Notes: generated from the sequence alone by a model not told the origin. 64,000 bases of DNA from Achromobacter sp. UMC71 (GCF_014170305.1 NZ_LZZT01000047.1:124001-188000); one strand, 5' to 3'; positions 41,245 through 53,074 are shown, counted from the first letter of the stretch. A program made the numbers and translations.

Positions 41245-41270
41245 AAAAAAGGACCCGAGGGTCCTTTTTT
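41245..41270. terminator. bidirectional terminator between murB and dapB
   Basis: AAAAAAGGACCC-GA-GGGTCCTTTTTT forms a near-perfect hairpin with A and T tracts on opposite sides, suited to both convergent genes. Confidence 0.93.
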
Positions 41271-41294
41271 CGTGGGCAGGCTATGGCGCCGGGA

Positions 41295-42086
41295 TCAAAG
41301 CCCCAGCACCGCCTGCATGTCGTACAGGCCGTTGTGCTTGCCTTCGAGGAAGCGCGCGGCGCGCAGCGCGCCTTCGGCATAGGTGGCACGGCTGGCCGAC
41401 TTGTGGGTGATTTCGATGCGCTCGCCGATGCCGCAGAACGACACGGTGTGATCGCCGACGATGTCGCCGCCGCGCAGTACCGAGAAGCCGATGGTGCCGG
41501 GCTTGCGCACGCCGGTGTCGCCGTGGCGGCTCCAGGTGGCGACGTCGGGCAGCGCCACATCCCAGGCGGACGCAATGGTTTCACCCATTTTGAGGGCGGT
41601 GCCGGACGGCGCATCGACCTTGTTGCGGTGGTGCGCTTCGAAGACTTCGACGTCGTAGCCGGAGTTCAGGATGCGCGCGGCCATGTCCAGCAGCTTGAGC
41701 GTGGCGTTGACGCCCACGCTCATGTTGGGCGCGAACACGATGGCGGTCTTTTGCGCGGCCACTTCGATGGCGGCGCGGCCGTTGTCGTCAAAACCGGTGG
41801 TGCCGATGACGGCCTTCACGCCCAGCTTGGCGCAGGCCTGCAGGTGTTCCAGCGTGCCCTCGGGGCGCGTGAAGTCGATCAGGCAGTCGGCGTTGGCCAG
41901 GGCGTCCAGGTTGTCGGTGATGGCGACGCCGGTCTGCTGGCCCAGCGGGGCGCCCGCGTCCTGGCCCAGGGCCGTCGAGCCCTTGCGGTCGAGCGCCACG
42001 GCCAGTTGCAGGCCATCGGCTTTCAGGACGGCGTCGATCAGCATCTGGCCCATACGGCCGCTGGCGCCGGCAATAGCAATACGCAT
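41295..42086 (-). CDS. dapB: 4-hydroxy-tetrahydrodipicolinate reductase
   Basis: DapB reduces the dihydrodipicolinate precursor in lysine and meso-diaminopimelate synthesis. The 263-residue protein has the Rossmann motif GASGRMG (7-13), [16 protein letters not shown] and the catalytic [15 protein letters not shown] with its double His and Lys. The C-terminus has GEIxHKA-type residues ([20 protein letters not shown]). It lies 16 bp below bamE, as in several betaproteobacteria. Confidence 0.97.
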   Translation of the reverse strand: MRIAIAGASGRMGQMLIDAVLKADGLQLAVALDRKGSTALGQDAGAPLGQQTGVAITDNLDALANADCLIDFTRPEGTLEHLQACAKLGVKAVIGTTGFDDNGRAAIEVAAQKTAIVFAPNMSVGVNATLKLLDMAARILNSGYDVEVFEAHHRNKVDAPSGTALKMGETIASAWDVALPDVATWSRHGDTGVRKPGTIGFSVLRGGDIVGDHTVSFCGIGERIEITHKSASRATYAEGALRAARFLEGKHNGLYDMQAVLGL

Positions 42087-42102
42087 GTGGTGAATCCTTG
42101 GG

Positions 42103-42639
42103 TTAGCGCAGCGGCTCGGGGGCGTTGCCAGGCTGGCCGGGGTATTGGTTCATGGGGCTGACGGGGGCGGCGGCGTCACGCTTCTTTTGGTCTGCTTCCT
42201 GTTGGCGCCGGGCTTCGTCTTCGCTCAGGCGCTTGTCGGCCTTTTCATCGGCAACAGCGTCGGGCGTGTTCAGCTGATAGGGCTGCAGGTCAGGCTGCTT
42301 GTCGCCTTCCCAGCGCGTCAGGCGGTCGTTCTCGAACCAGACGGTGAATTTGCGTTCTTGGGCTTGGCCGTAGCCGGGCTTGAAATAGTAGGGGTAATCC
42401 CAGCGGTTGGCGTGCAGCACGCTGGTCAGCGTGGGGCTGCCCAGGGCGAAACGCACCTGCTCGCGCGTCATGCCGGGCTGCAGCAGGGCGACCTGCTCCT
42501 GGGTGATCCAGTTGCCTTGCTGAACGCCGGCCTTATAGGGGAAGCCCCATTTGTTTCCCGTGCAGCCAGCCAGGGCGACGGCCAGGGCGGCGATGGCCAA
42601 ACCGGTCTTGAGCGAGCGGGAAGGAATTCGTGCAATCAT
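42103..42639 (-). CDS. bamE: outer-membrane assembly lipoprotein BamE
   Basis: BamE is a lipoprotein subunit of the BAM complex. From the ATG at 42639 it has 178 residues with a lipobox LAGC (Cys26). The SmpA/OmlA domain includes [40 protein letters not shown] and RWDYPYYF. Behind it is an acidic/basic low-complexity tail ([20 protein letters not shown]) rich in Pro at the end, longer than in E. coli BamE. An in-frame GTG at 42645 is an alternative start. It is divergent from fur, 157 bp apart. Confidence 0.95.
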   Translation of the reverse strand: MIARIPSRSLKTGLAIAALAVALAGCTGNKWGFPYKAGVQQGNWITQEQVALLQPGMTREQVRFALGSPTLTSVLHANRWDYPYYFKPGYGQAQERKFTVWFENDRLTRWEGDKQPDLQPYQLNTPDAVADEKADKRLSEDEARRQQEADQKKRDAAAPVSPMNQYPGQPGNAPEPLR

Positions 42640-42796
42640 GGACACTACGCGCCCCTATTATTTGGAAGCAGACAAAACCGTTATCATAAAGGTTTCATAA
42701 GGATAGTTCTGCGGGGCGGCAGGAATTCTGGTGGGGCCGGCTCGCGGTTACCCGGTATCCTTGCCCATGCCAACGCGGACGGAGAGCGATTACACC

Positions 42797-43216
42797 ATGA
42801 GCGACCAAAGCGAACTGAAAAACATGGGTTTGAAGGCGACGTTTCCCCGCCTGAAAATTCTTGATATCTTCCGTAAGTCCGACCAGCGCCACCTCAGCGC
42901 CGAAGACGTCTACCGCGCCCTCATCGGCGAAAACGTCGAAATCGGCCTGGCCACCGTCTACCGCGTGCTGACCCAGTTCGAACAAGCCGGCATCCTTGCC
43001 CGCAGCCAGTTCGACAGCGGCAAGGCCGTGTTCGAGCTCAACGACGGCGATCACCACGATCACCTCATCTGCACGAACTGCGGCAAAGTGGTCGAGTTCT
43101 CGGACCCGGACATCGAAAAGCGCCAGCAAAAGATCGCCAAGGACAACGGCTTCGCGCTGGAAAGCCACGCCATGGTGCTTTACGGCATCTGCGGCAGCTG
43201 CCTGAAAGGCCGCTGA
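42797..43216 (+). CDS. fur: ferric uptake regulator Fur
   Basis: Fur is the Fe2+-sensing dimeric repressor of iron genes. The 139-residue protein starts [20 protein letters not shown]. It has the winged helix around [20 protein letters not shown], the metal site HHDH (86-89), and two CxxC pairs (Cys92/95 and Cys132/135) for structural zinc. The extended upstream frame is rejected because family N-termini start here. The divergent bamE-fur and neighbouring recN layout is common in betaproteobacteria. Confidence 0.97.
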   Translation: MSDQSELKNMGLKATFPRLKILDIFRKSDQRHLSAEDVYRALIGENVEIGLATVYRVLTQFEQAGILARSQFDSGKAVFELNDGDHHDHLICTNCGKVVEFSDPDIEKRQQKIAKDNGFALESHAMVLYGICGSCLKGR

Positions 43217-43273
43217 GCTTTTCTTCGCGGGACCCACTGACCCCGGCCGCGCTCGCCGCGGTTCAGTGAAGGC

Positions 43274-43305
43274 AAAAGCCCCTTCTCCAGGAAGGGGCTT
43301 TTTTT
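43274..43305. terminator. bidirectional terminator between fur and recN
   Basis: AAAAGCCCCTTC-TCCAG-GAAGGGGCTTTTTTT, a 12-bp stem with A and T flanks serving both convergent genes. Confidence 0.93.
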
Positions 43306-43346
43306 ATTCCTGCAAGGGATGACTGGTTGGCGAGCCGGGCAGGGGA

Positions 43347-45008
43347 TCAGGCCGGCGTCCGCCCGAATCCGTCCAGCATTTCGCGGGCGTGTTCGCGGGT
43401 GGTGGCAGTGAGCTTGATGCCGCCCAGCATGCGGGCGATTTCCTCGACCCGGGCGCCGTCGTCCAATTCTTCGATGCGGGACCGGGTGGTGCCGCGCGAT
43501 TCGGTCTTGCTGACCAGGAATTGGTTGTTGCCGCAGGCTGCCACCTGGGGTAGGTGGGTCACGCACAGCACCTGGTGGCGTTCGCCCAGTTCGCGCAGCA
43601 GCTTGCCGACGGCTTCGGCCACCGCGCCGCCCACGCCGCTATCGACTTCGTCGAAGATCAGGGTGGGCACACGCGCCGCGCGGCTGGCGATGACGGACAG
43701 CGCCAACGAAATGCGCGACAGTTCGCCGCCTGACGCTACCTTGGCCAACGGCCGCGGCGTGGTGCCGGCATGGCCGGCCACCAGGAATTCGACCTGCTCG
43801 TTGCCGTGGGCCGATGGCGCGGCGGTGGCCAGGGCCGGCTCGAACTTGCCGCCCTGCATGGCCAGTGTCTGCATGGCTTGGGTGACTTGCTTGCCCAGGT
43901 CCTTGGCGACCTTGCGGCGCGCCGTGGTGAGCTTGGCGGCGGCGGCATCGTATTGCGCCTGGGCCGCCTGGGCTTGCGCGCGCAGCGCGTCGATATCGGT
44001 GGCGGCTTGCAGCGCGGCCAGTTCGGCGTGCAGGTTGTCGCGCAGTTCGCACAGGGCGTCGGGCTCGACGCGGAATTTGCGGGCGGTTTCGAACACCGTG
44101 CCCAGGCGCGCTTCGACGTCGGCCAGGCGCTGGGGATCCAGGTCGACGCGGCTGACGTAGTTGTTCAGATCGGACACGGCCTCGCTGATGGCGATGCGGG
44201 CGGATTCGAGCTCGTCGTAGATGCCTTGCAGGCCGGTATCGTGGCGCAGCATCTGCTGGATGCGGTGATTAGCCGCGGTCAGGCGGTGATGCGCGGAATC
44301 GCCTTCGCCGTCCAGCGCGTCCAGGATCTGCGTGGCGCCGTCCAGCAGCGATTGCGAGTGCGACAGCCGAGTGTGCTCGGATTGCAGCGCGTCCCATTCG
44401 TCGGGTGCCAGGCCCAGGCGGTCGAGTTCGTCAACCTGCCATTGCAGCCGTTCGCGTTCGGTGGCCAGGCTGGCGGCGTCTTTTTCAGCGGATTCCAGTT
44501 GGCGCGCCAGCGCGCGCCATTGCTTCCAGGCCTGGCCGACGGTCTGGCGCAAATCGCCATGGCCGCCGTGCGCGTCCAGCAGGTCGCGTTGGGCCTCGGG
44601 GCGCATCAGGCTCTGGTGCGCGTGCTGGCCATGGATGTCCACCAGGCTATCGCCTAGCTCGCGCAACTGTGCGACGGTGGCGGGCGTGCCGTTGATATAG
44701 GCGCGGCTGCGGCCTTGCGCGTCGATCACGCGGCGCAGCGACAGTTCTTCGTCGGCATCGATCTCGCGTTCGGCCAGCCAGGCGTGCAGGGCGCGCGGGG
44801 TGTCGAACACAGCAGTGATGTCGGCGCGCGCGGCACCTTCACGCAGCACGCTGACGTCGCCGCGTTCGCCCAGGGCTAGCGCCAGGGCGTCGATCAGGAT
44901 GGATTTGCCCGCCCCGGTTTCGCCGGAGAAGACGGTAAAGCCGGGACCAAAATGGATTTCGGTCTGCTCGACGATGACAAAGTCGCGGATGTGCAGGGTG
45001 CGCAGCAT
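43347..45008 (-). CDS. recN: DNA repair ATPase RecN
   Basis: RecN is an SMC-like ATPase helping double-strand-break repair. The 553-residue product has Walker A GETGAGKS (29-36), long central coiled coils (roughly 150-370), the ABC signature region VASGGELSRISLALSVI and Walker B TLIFDEVDSGVGGAVAEAVG. Length and order are normal. It starts 13 bp below nadK and may share its promoter. I saw no clear LexA box in the short gap. Confidence 0.97.
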   Translation of the reverse strand: MLRTLHIRDFVIVEQTEIHFGPGFTVFSGETGAGKSILIDALALALGERGDVSVLREGAARADITAVFDTPRALHAWLAEREIDADEELSLRRVIDAQGRSRAYINGTPATVAQLRELGDSLVDIHGQHAHQSLMRPEAQRDLLDAHGGHGDLRQTVGQAWKQWRALARQLESAEKDAASLATERERLQWQVDELDRLGLAPDEWDALQSEHTRLSHSQSLLDGATQILDALDGEGDSAHHRLTAANHRIQQMLRHDTGLQGIYDELESARIAISEAVSDLNNYVSRVDLDPQRLADVEARLGTVFETARKFRVEPDALCELRDNLHAELAALQAATDIDALRAQAQAAQAQYDAAAAKLTTARRKVAKDLGKQVTQAMQTLAMQGGKFEPALATAAPSAHGNEQVEFLVAGHAGTTPRPLAKVASGGELSRISLALSVIASRAARVPTLIFDEVDSGVGGAVAEAVGKLLRELGERHQVLCVTHLPQVAACGNNQFLVSKTESRGTTRSRIEELDDGARVEEIARMLGGIKLTATTREHAREMLDGFGRTPA

Positions 45009-45021
45009 GTCTGGGCGCTAA

Positions 45022-45921
45022 CTACTCTACGTTATCGGTGGCCTGCGGCATCAGGTTCCAGTGCAGCTTGCGGCGCAGGGTGGAGAAGAAGCTGTAGCCT
45101 TCCGGATGCACGAAGCGGATGGTATAGGGCGCACGCTGCACGACGATGCGGTCGCCGGGTTGCAGGTCGGACCAGGTCTGCATGTCGAAATGCACGCTGG
45201 CGCCGACTTCGACGCGGCCCATGGCGGTCAGGGTCATGTTCAGCACGCCGCTGTCGGGAATGACGATGGGGCGGTTGGACAGCGTCTGCGGCGCCACGGG
45301 TACCAGCACCATGGCGTTCATGCCGGGATGCAGGATGGGGCCGTTGGCCGACAGCGCGTAGGCGGTCGAACCGGTGGGCGTGGCGATGATCAGGCCGTCG
45401 GCGCGCTGCGTGTACATGAAGGCGCCGTCGAGTTCGACGCGGACTTCGATCATGCCGCCGCGCCCGGCGCGGTTCAGCACCACGTCGTTCAGGGCCGTGG
45501 CGGAATACATCTTCTGATTGCCGCGCCAGACGCTGCCTTCGAGCAGCATGCGGGCTTCCATCTGGTAGCTGCCTTCGAGCACCCGCGCCAGCGCGGCGTG
45601 CGCGTCCTGCAGCGGGATGTCGGTGATGAAGCCCAGGCGCCCGTGGTTGATGCCGACCAGCGGCACGCCATAAGGCGCCAGATGGCGGGCGGCGCCCAGC
45701 ACCGTGCCGTCGCCGCCCATCACGACGGCCAGCGACGCGCTCTGGCCGATCTGCTCGAGTGTGGCGACGGGGAATTCAGTCAGTCCGGTATTGCGGGCCG
45801 TGTCGGCATCGACCAGCACCTGCCGGCCCGCTTGCGTCAGGGCGAGCGCAAGCGCTCGCAATGGTGCGTCCAGGCCGGTGTCCTGGTATCTGCCGATCAG
45901 CGCGACGGTGGGAAAGTGCAT
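45022..45921 (-). CDS. nadK: NAD kinase
   Basis: NadK phosphorylates NAD to NADP. The 299-residue enzyme carries the GGDGT motif (69-73), NHGRLGF (92-98) and the conserved [20 protein letters not shown] stretch that binds NAD. The ATG at 45921 is preferred over an upstream in-frame start at 45960 by family alignment. It diverges from hrcA (141 bp); nadK/hrcA adjacency is a conserved feature in proteobacteria. Confidence 0.97.
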   Translation of the reverse strand: MHFPTVALIGRYQDTGLDAPLRALALALTQAGRQVLVDADTARNTGLTEFPVATLEQIGQSASLAVVMGGDGTVLGAARHLAPYGVPLVGINHGRLGFITDIPLQDAHAALARVLEGSYQMEARMLLEGSVWRGNQKMYSATALNDVVLNRAGRGGMIEVRVELDGAFMYTQRADGLIIATPTGSTAYALSANGPILHPGMNAMVLVPVAPQTLSNRPIVIPDSGVLNMTLTAMGRVEVGASVHFDMQTWSDLQPGDRIVVQRAPYTIRFVHPEGYSFFSTLRRKLHWNLMPQATDNVE

Positions 45922-46062
45922 GGTGGCGGGGCGAATCAGAAAGCGAAACAGCGAAGGCAAAACCGGTCCGGAAGCGGCCCGTTAGCCGATTATATGGGGC
46001 CGCATATCGGCTTGCGGGACAAAAATCGCCTTAATTGGAAAAGATTCCCTAAAATACACGCT

Positions 46063-47067
46063 ATGGATGACCGCGCACGCGCATTACTGAAGGCGTTGAT
46101 CGAACGCTACATCGCCGATGGGCAACCAGTCGGTTCGCGGACGCTTTCGAAAGTTTTCGATCTGTCTCCCGCCACCATCCGCAATGTCATGGCGGATCTG
46201 GAAGAGCTGGGGCTGATCCACAGTCCGCATACGTCGGCGGGGCGCGTCCCCACGCCGCGGGGCTATCGCATGTTCGTCGATTCCCTGCTGGCGGTGCAGT
46301 CGTACCAGATCCAGCCCCACAACATGGGTGAGATGCTGTCGGCCGCCGAGCCCACCCGCGCGGTCAATGCCGCGGCGGCGCTGCTCTCGAACCTGACCCA
46401 GTTCGCCGGCGTGGTGCTCACGCCCAAGCGGGCCCAGGTGTTCCGCCAGATCGAATTCATCCGCCTGTCGGACAAGCGCGTGCTGCTGATCATCGTCACC
46501 CCCGATGGCGACGTGCAGAACCGCATCCTGTTCGTGCAACGCGATTACGTCGAAGCCGAATTGCTGGAAGCCGGCAATTTCTTCAACATCCACTTCGCCG
46601 GCAAGTCGTTCGACGCGGTGCGGCGCACCCTGTCCACCGAACTGGCGCAACTGCGCGAAGACATCTCCCGCCTGATGCAGGCCGCGGTCGAGGCCAGCGC
46701 CGAGGCCGCCGAAGACGGCGATGCCATGGTTATTTCCGGCGAACGCAAGCTGCTCGACGTGACGGACATCGCGTCCGACATGGACCGCCTGCGCAAGATG
46801 TTCTCGCTGTTCGAAAAGAAAACCGACCTGCTGCAGCTGCTCGATGTGTCCAGCCGGGCCCAGGGCGTGCAGATCTACATCGGCGGCGATTCGCAGCTGG
46901 TGCCGATGGAAGAAGTCTCGGTCATCACCGCGCCGTACGGCGTGGACGGCAAGGTGGTCGGCACGCTGGGCGTGATCGGTCCCACCCGCATGGCCTACGA
47001 ACGCGTCATTCCCATCGTGGACATCACGGCGCGCTTGTTGTCCAACGCCCTCAGCCACAACCAGTAG
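46063..47067 (+). CDS. hrcA: heat-inducible transcription repressor HrcA
   Basis: HrcA represses groE (and in some species dnaK) by binding the CIRCE element. The 334-residue protein has the N-terminal winged helix ([40 protein letters not shown]) and [20 protein letters not shown]. The C-terminal GAF-like part ends with [21 protein letters not shown] did not find a CIRCE palindrome in this window, so its targets lie elsewhere. hemH follows after 45 bp. Confidence 0.97.
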   Translation: MDDRARALLKALIERYIADGQPVGSRTLSKVFDLSPATIRNVMADLEELGLIHSPHTSAGRVPTPRGYRMFVDSLLAVQSYQIQPHNMGEMLSAAEPTRAVNAAAALLSNLTQFAGVVLTPKRAQVFRQIEFIRLSDKRVLLIIVTPDGDVQNRILFVQRDYVEAELLEAGNFFNIHFAGKSFDAVRRTLSTELAQLREDISRLMQAAVEASAEAAEDGDAMVISGERKLLDVTDIASDMDRLRKMFSLFEKKTDLLQLLDVSSRAQGVQIYIGGDSQLVPMEEVSVITAPYGVDGKVVGTLGVIGPTRMAYERVIPIVDITARLLSNALSHNQ

Positions 47068-47112
47068 TTCCATTCGAACCGACAGCCTCCTTGCGGAGGA
47101 AGGGGAGTTTTT

Positions 47113-48204
47113 GTGTTTCTTCGCCTGTTCAAGTATCTCTGGCCTGAACGCTACCTGCCCGAAGCCGAGCAGGACGACCCCTTCAACGAAGACCCGCCGC
47201 CGCGGGCGCCGGGCAAGGTCGGCGTGCTGCTGGTGAATCTTGGCACGCCGGACACCCCGGGCAAGAAAGACATCCGCAAGTACCTGGGCGAGTTCCTGTC
47301 GGACCCGCGCGTGATCGAGATTCCGCGCTACCTCTGGAAGCCCATCCTGCACGGGCTGGTGCTGACGATGCGCCCCAAGAAGCTGGAGCCGCGCTATGCC
47401 GGTGTCTGGCTCAAGGAAGGCTCGCCGCTGATGGTCTACAGCCGCCGCCAGGCCGAGGGCGTGCAGGCCGCCCTGACCGCCGCCGGGGTCGACGCGGTGG
47501 TGGAGCTGGGCATGCGTTACGGCAATCCGTCGATTCCCGATGCGATGACGCGCTTGCGGGCCCAGGGCTGCGAACGCATCCTGACCGTGCCGTTGTATCC
47601 GCAATATGCCGCCAGCACGACCGCCACCGTGGTCGACGCCGTGACGCGCCATGCCGGCCGCCTGCGGGATCAGCCCGAACTGCGTTTCACCAAGCGCTTT
47701 CACGAAGAGCCTGCCTACCTGGACCCGCTGGCCGCCAGCATCGAAGCCTATTGGGCCGAGCATGGCCGGCCGCAGAAGCTGGTCATGAGCTTTCACGGCT
47801 TGCCGCGCTATTCCATCGAACTGGGCGACCCGTATTACCGCGACTGCATGGAAACCGCCCGGCTGCTGTCGCAGCGCCTGTCGCTGCCGCGCGAGCAGAT
47901 CGAAGTGACCTTCCAGAGCCGCTTCGGCACCGCCCGCTGGCTGGAACCGTACACCGAGCCCACCCTCAAGGCGCTGGCCGCATCCGGGGTGACCGAGGTG
48001 GATGTGGTGTGTCCGGGATTTGTGGCAGACTGTCTGGAAACCCTGGAAGAGATCAGCCTGGAATGTCGCGACGCCTTTCTCGGGGCGGGCGGCAGACAGT
48101 TCCGTTACATTCCGGCGCTCAACGACGATCCTGTCTGGATCGCAGGGTTGGCCACCCTGGTGGAACGGCACTTGCAGGGGTGGCCCACGCATCCACGGAC
48201 TTGA
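47113..48204 (+). CDS. hemH: ferrochelatase
   Basis: HemH inserts Fe2+ into protoporphyrin IX, the last step of haem synthesis. The 363-residue protein begins with a GTG (47113) behind a strong GGAGGAAGGGGAG. An N-terminal amphipathic segment (MFLRLFKYLWPERYLP) may aid membrane contact. Motifs include VGVLLVNLGTPDTPGKKDIR, LTVPLYPQYAASTTATVVDA, VMSFHGLPRYSIELGDPY with the catalytic His, and VVCPGFVADCLETLEEI. hrcA-hemH-grpE linkage is common in this group. Confidence 0.96.
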   Translation: MFLRLFKYLWPERYLPEAEQDDPFNEDPPPRAPGKVGVLLVNLGTPDTPGKKDIRKYLGEFLSDPRVIEIPRYLWKPILHGLVLTMRPKKLEPRYAGVWLKEGSPLMVYSRRQAEGVQAALTAAGVDAVVELGMRYGNPSIPDAMTRLRAQGCERILTVPLYPQYAASTTATVVDAVTRHAGRLRDQPELRFTKRFHEEPAYLDPLAASIEAYWAEHGRPQKLVMSFHGLPRYSIELGDPYYRDCMETARLLSQRLSLPREQIEVTFQSRFGTARWLEPYTEPTLKALAASGVTEVDVVCPGFVADCLETLEEISLECRDAFLGAGGRQFRYIPALNDDPVWIAGLATLVERHLQGWPTHPRT

Positions 48205-48216
48205 AGGAGAGGGCGC

Positions 48217-48450
48217 ATGCACCATGATCCCAAGACGGGCAAGGTTGTGAAGAAGGGGCGCGTCAGCACCCCGGTGGACGAAGACCAGGTCGAGCACGAA
48301 CTGGACGAAGCGCTGGCGGAAACCTTTCCGGCCAGCGACCCGATCGCGATCAGTCCCGAACCCGATGACGATCACCGGGTAGACCGCGCCCTGAAAGAGA
48401 GCTTTCCCGCCAGCGACGCGGCCGCGCCGGCGCAACCGCACAAAAAATGA
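48217..48450 (+). CDS. small acidic protein with duplicated FPASD motif
   Basis: A 77-residue soluble protein of unknown role. It contains the motif twice, as ELDEALAETFPASDPIAISP (about 29-48) and VDRALKESFPASDAAAPA (about 55-72). Short proteins with the ETFPASDPIA motif are widespread in proteobacteria, but I know no function. GGAGA lies 6 nt before the ATG. It follows hemH by 12 bp, so it is probably co-transcribed. No membrane or signal segment is visible. Confidence 0.8.
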   Translation: MHHDPKTGKVVKKGRVSTPVDEDQVEHELDEALAETFPASDPIAISPEPDDDHRVDRALKESFPASDAAAPAQPHKK

Positions 48451-48599
48451 CCTGCTTCGTGATCTGTGCGCGATGTGGCCCTGTTTTGGTGGGTATTGCC
48501 GTCTGAAGAAGGGTTTTTGACCGATTTTTCCTACGGTTTGCCGGCGCCTGAGGGCACCCGGGCCTGGGGGCGCGGCAGGGGAATATTTGCTTTCCCGGG

Positions 48600-48626
48600 C
48601 TTGAAATAGGGGTATTGGCCCCCATT
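48600..48626 (+). promoter_or_regulatory. sigma32 (RpoH) promoter of grpE
   Basis: CTTGAAA (48600-48606) and CCCCATT (48620-48626) with a 13-bp spacer match the heat-shock sigma consensus closely. The predicted start is near 48635, ahead of grpE at 48664. The 149 bp to the left, back to 48451, hold nothing else I can name. Confidence 0.87.
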
Positions 48627-48663
48627 CATGTCTGCGAAAGCCATTCTTTTTGGAGGATTCCCC

Positions 48664-49221
48664 ATGACGGCACCCCACGAGCCTGTAGACCAGACGCCCG
48701 GATTCGGCGAGAACGCCGATGCGGCCCCCGCCGCCCAGGACGCCGCGCAGGCCGAGCTGAACGAGTTGCGCGCCCAGCTGGACGCGGCCCAGGCTACCGT
48801 CAATGAGCAGCACGACCAACTGCTGCGCGTGCATGCCGAGGCCGAGAACGTCCGCCGCCGCGCCCAGGAAGAAGTGTCCAAGGCGCGCAAATTCGGCATC
48901 GAGTCGTTCGCCGAAAGCCTTGTGCCGGTCAAGGACAGCCTGGAAGCCGCGCTGGCCCAGGCCGACCAGACCGTGGACACCCTGCGTGAAGGCGTCGAAG
49001 TCACCCTCAAGCAACTGGCCGCTGCGTTCGAGCGCAACCTGCTCAAGGAAATCGCGCCGGCCCAGGGCGACAAGTTCGATCCGCACCTGCACCAGGCCAT
49101 TTCCTCGATTCCCGCCCAGCAGCCCGCCAATACGGTGGTGCAAGTGCTGCAAAAGGGCTATGCCATCGCCGACCGCACGCTGCGGCCGGCCCTGGTGGTC
49201 GTGTCTGCCGGCCAAAGCTGA
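48664..49221 (+). CDS. grpE: nucleotide exchange factor GrpE
   Basis: GrpE releases ADP from DnaK. The 185-residue protein has a disordered acidic N-terminus (to about 40), a long coiled coil ([34 protein letters not shown]) and the C-terminal beta-wing domain ([24 protein letters not shown]). GGAGG precedes the ATG at 48664; the earlier in-frame ATG at 48628 lies at the sigma32 start site and is rejected. It is followed 14 bp later by a thioredoxin-like gene. Confidence 0.97.
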   Translation: MTAPHEPVDQTPGFGENADAAPAAQDAAQAELNELRAQLDAAQATVNEQHDQLLRVHAEAENVRRRAQEEVSKARKFGIESFAESLVPVKDSLEAALAQADQTVDTLREGVEVTLKQLAAAFERNLLKEIAPAQGDKFDPHLHQAISSIPAQQPANTVVQVLQKGYAIADRTLRPALVVVSAGQS

Positions 49222-49235
49222 GCGGGCGGCGCGCC

Positions 49236-49640
49236 ATGACTGATCCCCGTTTCGATCCGGCCCAGGTCTTCGCGGTATTCGGCATGCGTCATGTCGACAC
49301 TGCGGGATTTGACGCGGCCGTGGTCCAGGCGCCGGGATCGGACCTGCGCTGCGTGTTTCTGTGGGGCCAGGATTGCTATAACTGCAATCTCTTCAAGCAG
49401 GCGGCCTTGCTGCACCAGGAAACCCTGCTGGGCCTGGGTTTGAGCTGGTTTGAAGCCGACGTCTATGCGGATGAACCGCTGGGCCGCCGCTTCTCGTTGC
49501 ATGGTGTCCCCACTTTTGTGCTGTATCGGGCCGGAAAACGGCTGGGGCGCATTACCGGCTGGCCCGGTTTGCCCCAATTCACGGCGGCGATTCGCCGCTT
49601 GCAGGAAGCGCCGGCTGAAAATTCAAGCCAGGCGTCTTGA
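49236..49640 (+). CDS. thioredoxin-fold protein in the grpE-dnaK locus
   Basis: A 134-residue cytoplasmic thioredoxin-like protein. The redox pair is Cys47-Tyr-Asn-Cys50 in LWGQDCYNCNLFKQAALL. The cis-Pro strand is FSLHGVPTFVLYRAGKRLGR, and ITGWPGLPQFTAAIRRL closes it. The CYNC sequence is unusual for thioredoxins. It shares the sigma32-driven grpE transcript (14-bp gap). Its TGA stop overlaps the -35 element of the dnaK heat-shock promoter. A role in redox-linked protein repair during heat stress is inference. Confidence 0.87.
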   Translation: MTDPRFDPAQVFAVFGMRHVDTAGFDAAVVQAPGSDLRCVFLWGQDCYNCNLFKQAALLHQETLLGLGLSWFEADVYADEPLGRRFSLHGVPTFVLYRAGKRLGRITGWPGLPQFTAAIRRLQEAPAENSSQAS

Positions 49641-49664
49641 AAAACCCTGTGAGCAGCCCCAGTT
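49636..49664 (+). promoter_or_regulatory. sigma32 (RpoH) promoter of dnaK
   Basis: CTTGAAA (49636-49642) and CCCCAGTT (49657-49664) with a 14-bp spacer. The -35 hexamer includes the stop codon of the preceding gene. dnaK starts at 49722. Confidence 0.85.
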
Positions 49665-49721
49665 ATGTGGGGACAAGAAGTTTCCCTCTATTTTCATAGA
49701 TTTATTCAAGGTAACCCGACC

Positions 49722-51647
<1,926 letters not shown>

Positions 51648-51673
51648 TGGCCGGGCGCTGACCTGCCTCTGCC

Positions 51674-51705
51674 GCCCGGTAGCCGGAGAAATCCGCCTAC
51701 CGGGC
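51674..51705 (+). repeat. hairpin between dnaK and dnaJ
   Basis: GCCCGGTAG (51674-51682) and CTACCGGGC (51697-51705) form a 9-bp stem without a U tract. It may attenuate or process the dnaKJ mRNA so that less DnaJ than DnaK is made. Confidence 0.6.
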
Positions 51706-51756
51706 GAACTCATTCTGTAGCACTGAAAAGAAGGCTCGTTTTTGAGCCCACGGATC

Positions 51757-52887
51757 ATGGCAAAACGCGACTATTACGAAGTCCTGGGCGTAGCGAAAAA
51801 CGCCTCGGACGACGAACTCAAGAAGGCCTATCGAAAGCTGGCCATGAAATACCATCCGGACCGCAATCCGGACAGCAAAGAAGCCGAAGAGAAGTTCAAA
51901 GAAGCCAAGGAAGCCTACGAGGTCCTGGGTGACGAACAGAAGCGCGCCGCGTATGACCGTTACGGCCACGCGGGCGTGGATCCCAATTCCGCCGGCATGG
52001 GCGGGGCGGGCATGGGCGGCGGCTTCGCCGACGCCTTTGGGGATATCTTCGGTGAAATCTTCGGCGGTGGCGGCGGTGGCCGTCGCGGCGGCGGCCCGCA
52101 GGTGTACCGCGGCGCCGACCTGAAGTACGCGCTGGAAATCACGCTGGAACAGGCCGCGGCCGGTTTCGACACCGAAATTCGCGTGCCCAGCTGGGAAAAC
52201 TGCGACACCTGCCACGGTTCCGGCGCCAAGGCCGGCACCCAGCCCAAGACCTGCCGCACCTGCGGCGGCTCCGGCGCGGTGCGCATGCAGCAGGGCTTTT
52301 TCAGCGTGCAGCAGACCTGCCCGACCTGCCACGGCAATGGCAAGGAAATCACCGATCCGTGTCCCGCCTGCGACGGCGTGGGACGCATCCGCCGCAACAA
52401 GACGCTGCAGGTCAAGATTCCGGCTGGCATCGACGACGGCATGCGCATCCGCTCCAGCGGCAACGGCGAACCGGGCATCAACGGCGGCCCGCCGGGCGAC
52501 CTGTATGTGGAAATTCACATCAAGCAGCACAAGATCTTCCAGCGCGATGGCGACGACCTGCACTGCGAGCTGACCATCCCGTTCACCACGGCGGCGCTGG
52601 GCGGCGAGCTGCAGGTGCCGACCCTGGGCGGCAAGGCCGAGATCTCGATTCCCGAAGGCACGCAGTCCGGCAAGACTTTCCGCTTGCGTGGCAAGGGTAT
52701 CCGCGGCGTGCGCGGCAGCTATCCGGGCGACCTGTACTGCCACGTGGTGGTCGAGACGCCGGTGCGCCTGAGCGACGACCAGAAGAACATCCTGCGCCAG
52801 TTCGAGGCCTCGCTGAACGACGGGGGCGATCGCCACTCGCCGCAAAGCAAGTCCTGGACCGACCGCGTGAAGGAATTCTTCAGCTGA
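51757..52887 (+). CDS. dnaJ: co-chaperone DnaJ (Hsp40)
   Basis: DnaJ stimulates DnaK ATPase and delivers clients. The 376-residue protein has the J domain with HPD at 33-35 (KYHPDRN). A Gly/Phe-rich region follows ([20 protein letters not shown]). Four zinc-binding CxxCxGxG repeats appear ([40 protein letters not shown]) and then the client-binding C-terminus. The ATG at 51757 is chosen over an upstream in-frame start by the invariant MAKRDYYE beginning. Confidence 0.98.
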   Translation: MAKRDYYEVLGVAKNASDDELKKAYRKLAMKYHPDRNPDSKEAEEKFKEAKEAYEVLGDEQKRAAYDRYGHAGVDPNSAGMGGAGMGGGFADAFGDIFGEIFGGGGGGRRGGGPQVYRGADLKYALEITLEQAAAGFDTEIRVPSWENCDTCHGSGAKAGTQPKTCRTCGGSGAVRMQQGFFSVQQTCPTCHGNGKEITDPCPACDGVGRIRRNKTLQVKIPAGIDDGMRIRSSGNGEPGINGGPPGDLYVEIHIKQHKIFQRDGDDLHCELTIPFTTAALGGELQVPTLGGKAEISIPEGTQSGKTFRLRGKGIRGVRGSYPGDLYCHVVVETPVRLSDDQKNILRQFEASLNDGGDRHSPQSKSWTDRVKEFFS

Positions 52888-52924
52888 ACCGCCTGGACTG
52901 ATCGCGCCGCTTGCCGGCGCGCCG

Positions 52925-52964
52925 CAGCCCAAGACCTGGAGCGCATCCGGGCTTGGGCTGTTTT
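52925..52964 (+). terminator. terminator after dnaJ
   Basis: CAGCCCAAG (52925-52933) pairs with CTTGGGCTG (52952-52960), followed by TTTT. Confidence 0.85.
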
Positions 52965-53012
52965 CATGGGCGCGACGGGCAAGGCGTGCGTTGCGGGTCC
53001 GATGCGCGGACA

Positions 53013-53042
53013 ATAAAAAACCGCGGCTTATCGCCGCGGTTC
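53013..53042 (-). terminator. terminator of the DUF4148 gene
   Basis: AACCGCGG/CCGCGGTT stem; on the minus strand a T6 run follows. It lies about 200 bp after the stop codon at 53244, leaving a long 3' UTR. Confidence 0.85.
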
Positions 53043-53074
53043 GTCCTGCTGGTACAGCAACTGCTTCCATCAAC

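Noticed and set aside
42661-42720. Fur box upstream of fur
   Set aside because: TTATCATAAAGGTTTCATAAGG has only loose resemblance to the 19-bp consensus and too many mismatches to call.
46084-49215. Over 1000-codon open frame on the minus strand opposite hrcA, hemH and grpE
   Set aside because: Antisense to well-supported genes; no recognisable domain.
48451-49721. CIRCE element for HrcA near grpE or dnaK
   Set aside because: No TTAGCACTC-N9-GAGTGCTAA palindrome is visible; control here appears to be by sigma32.
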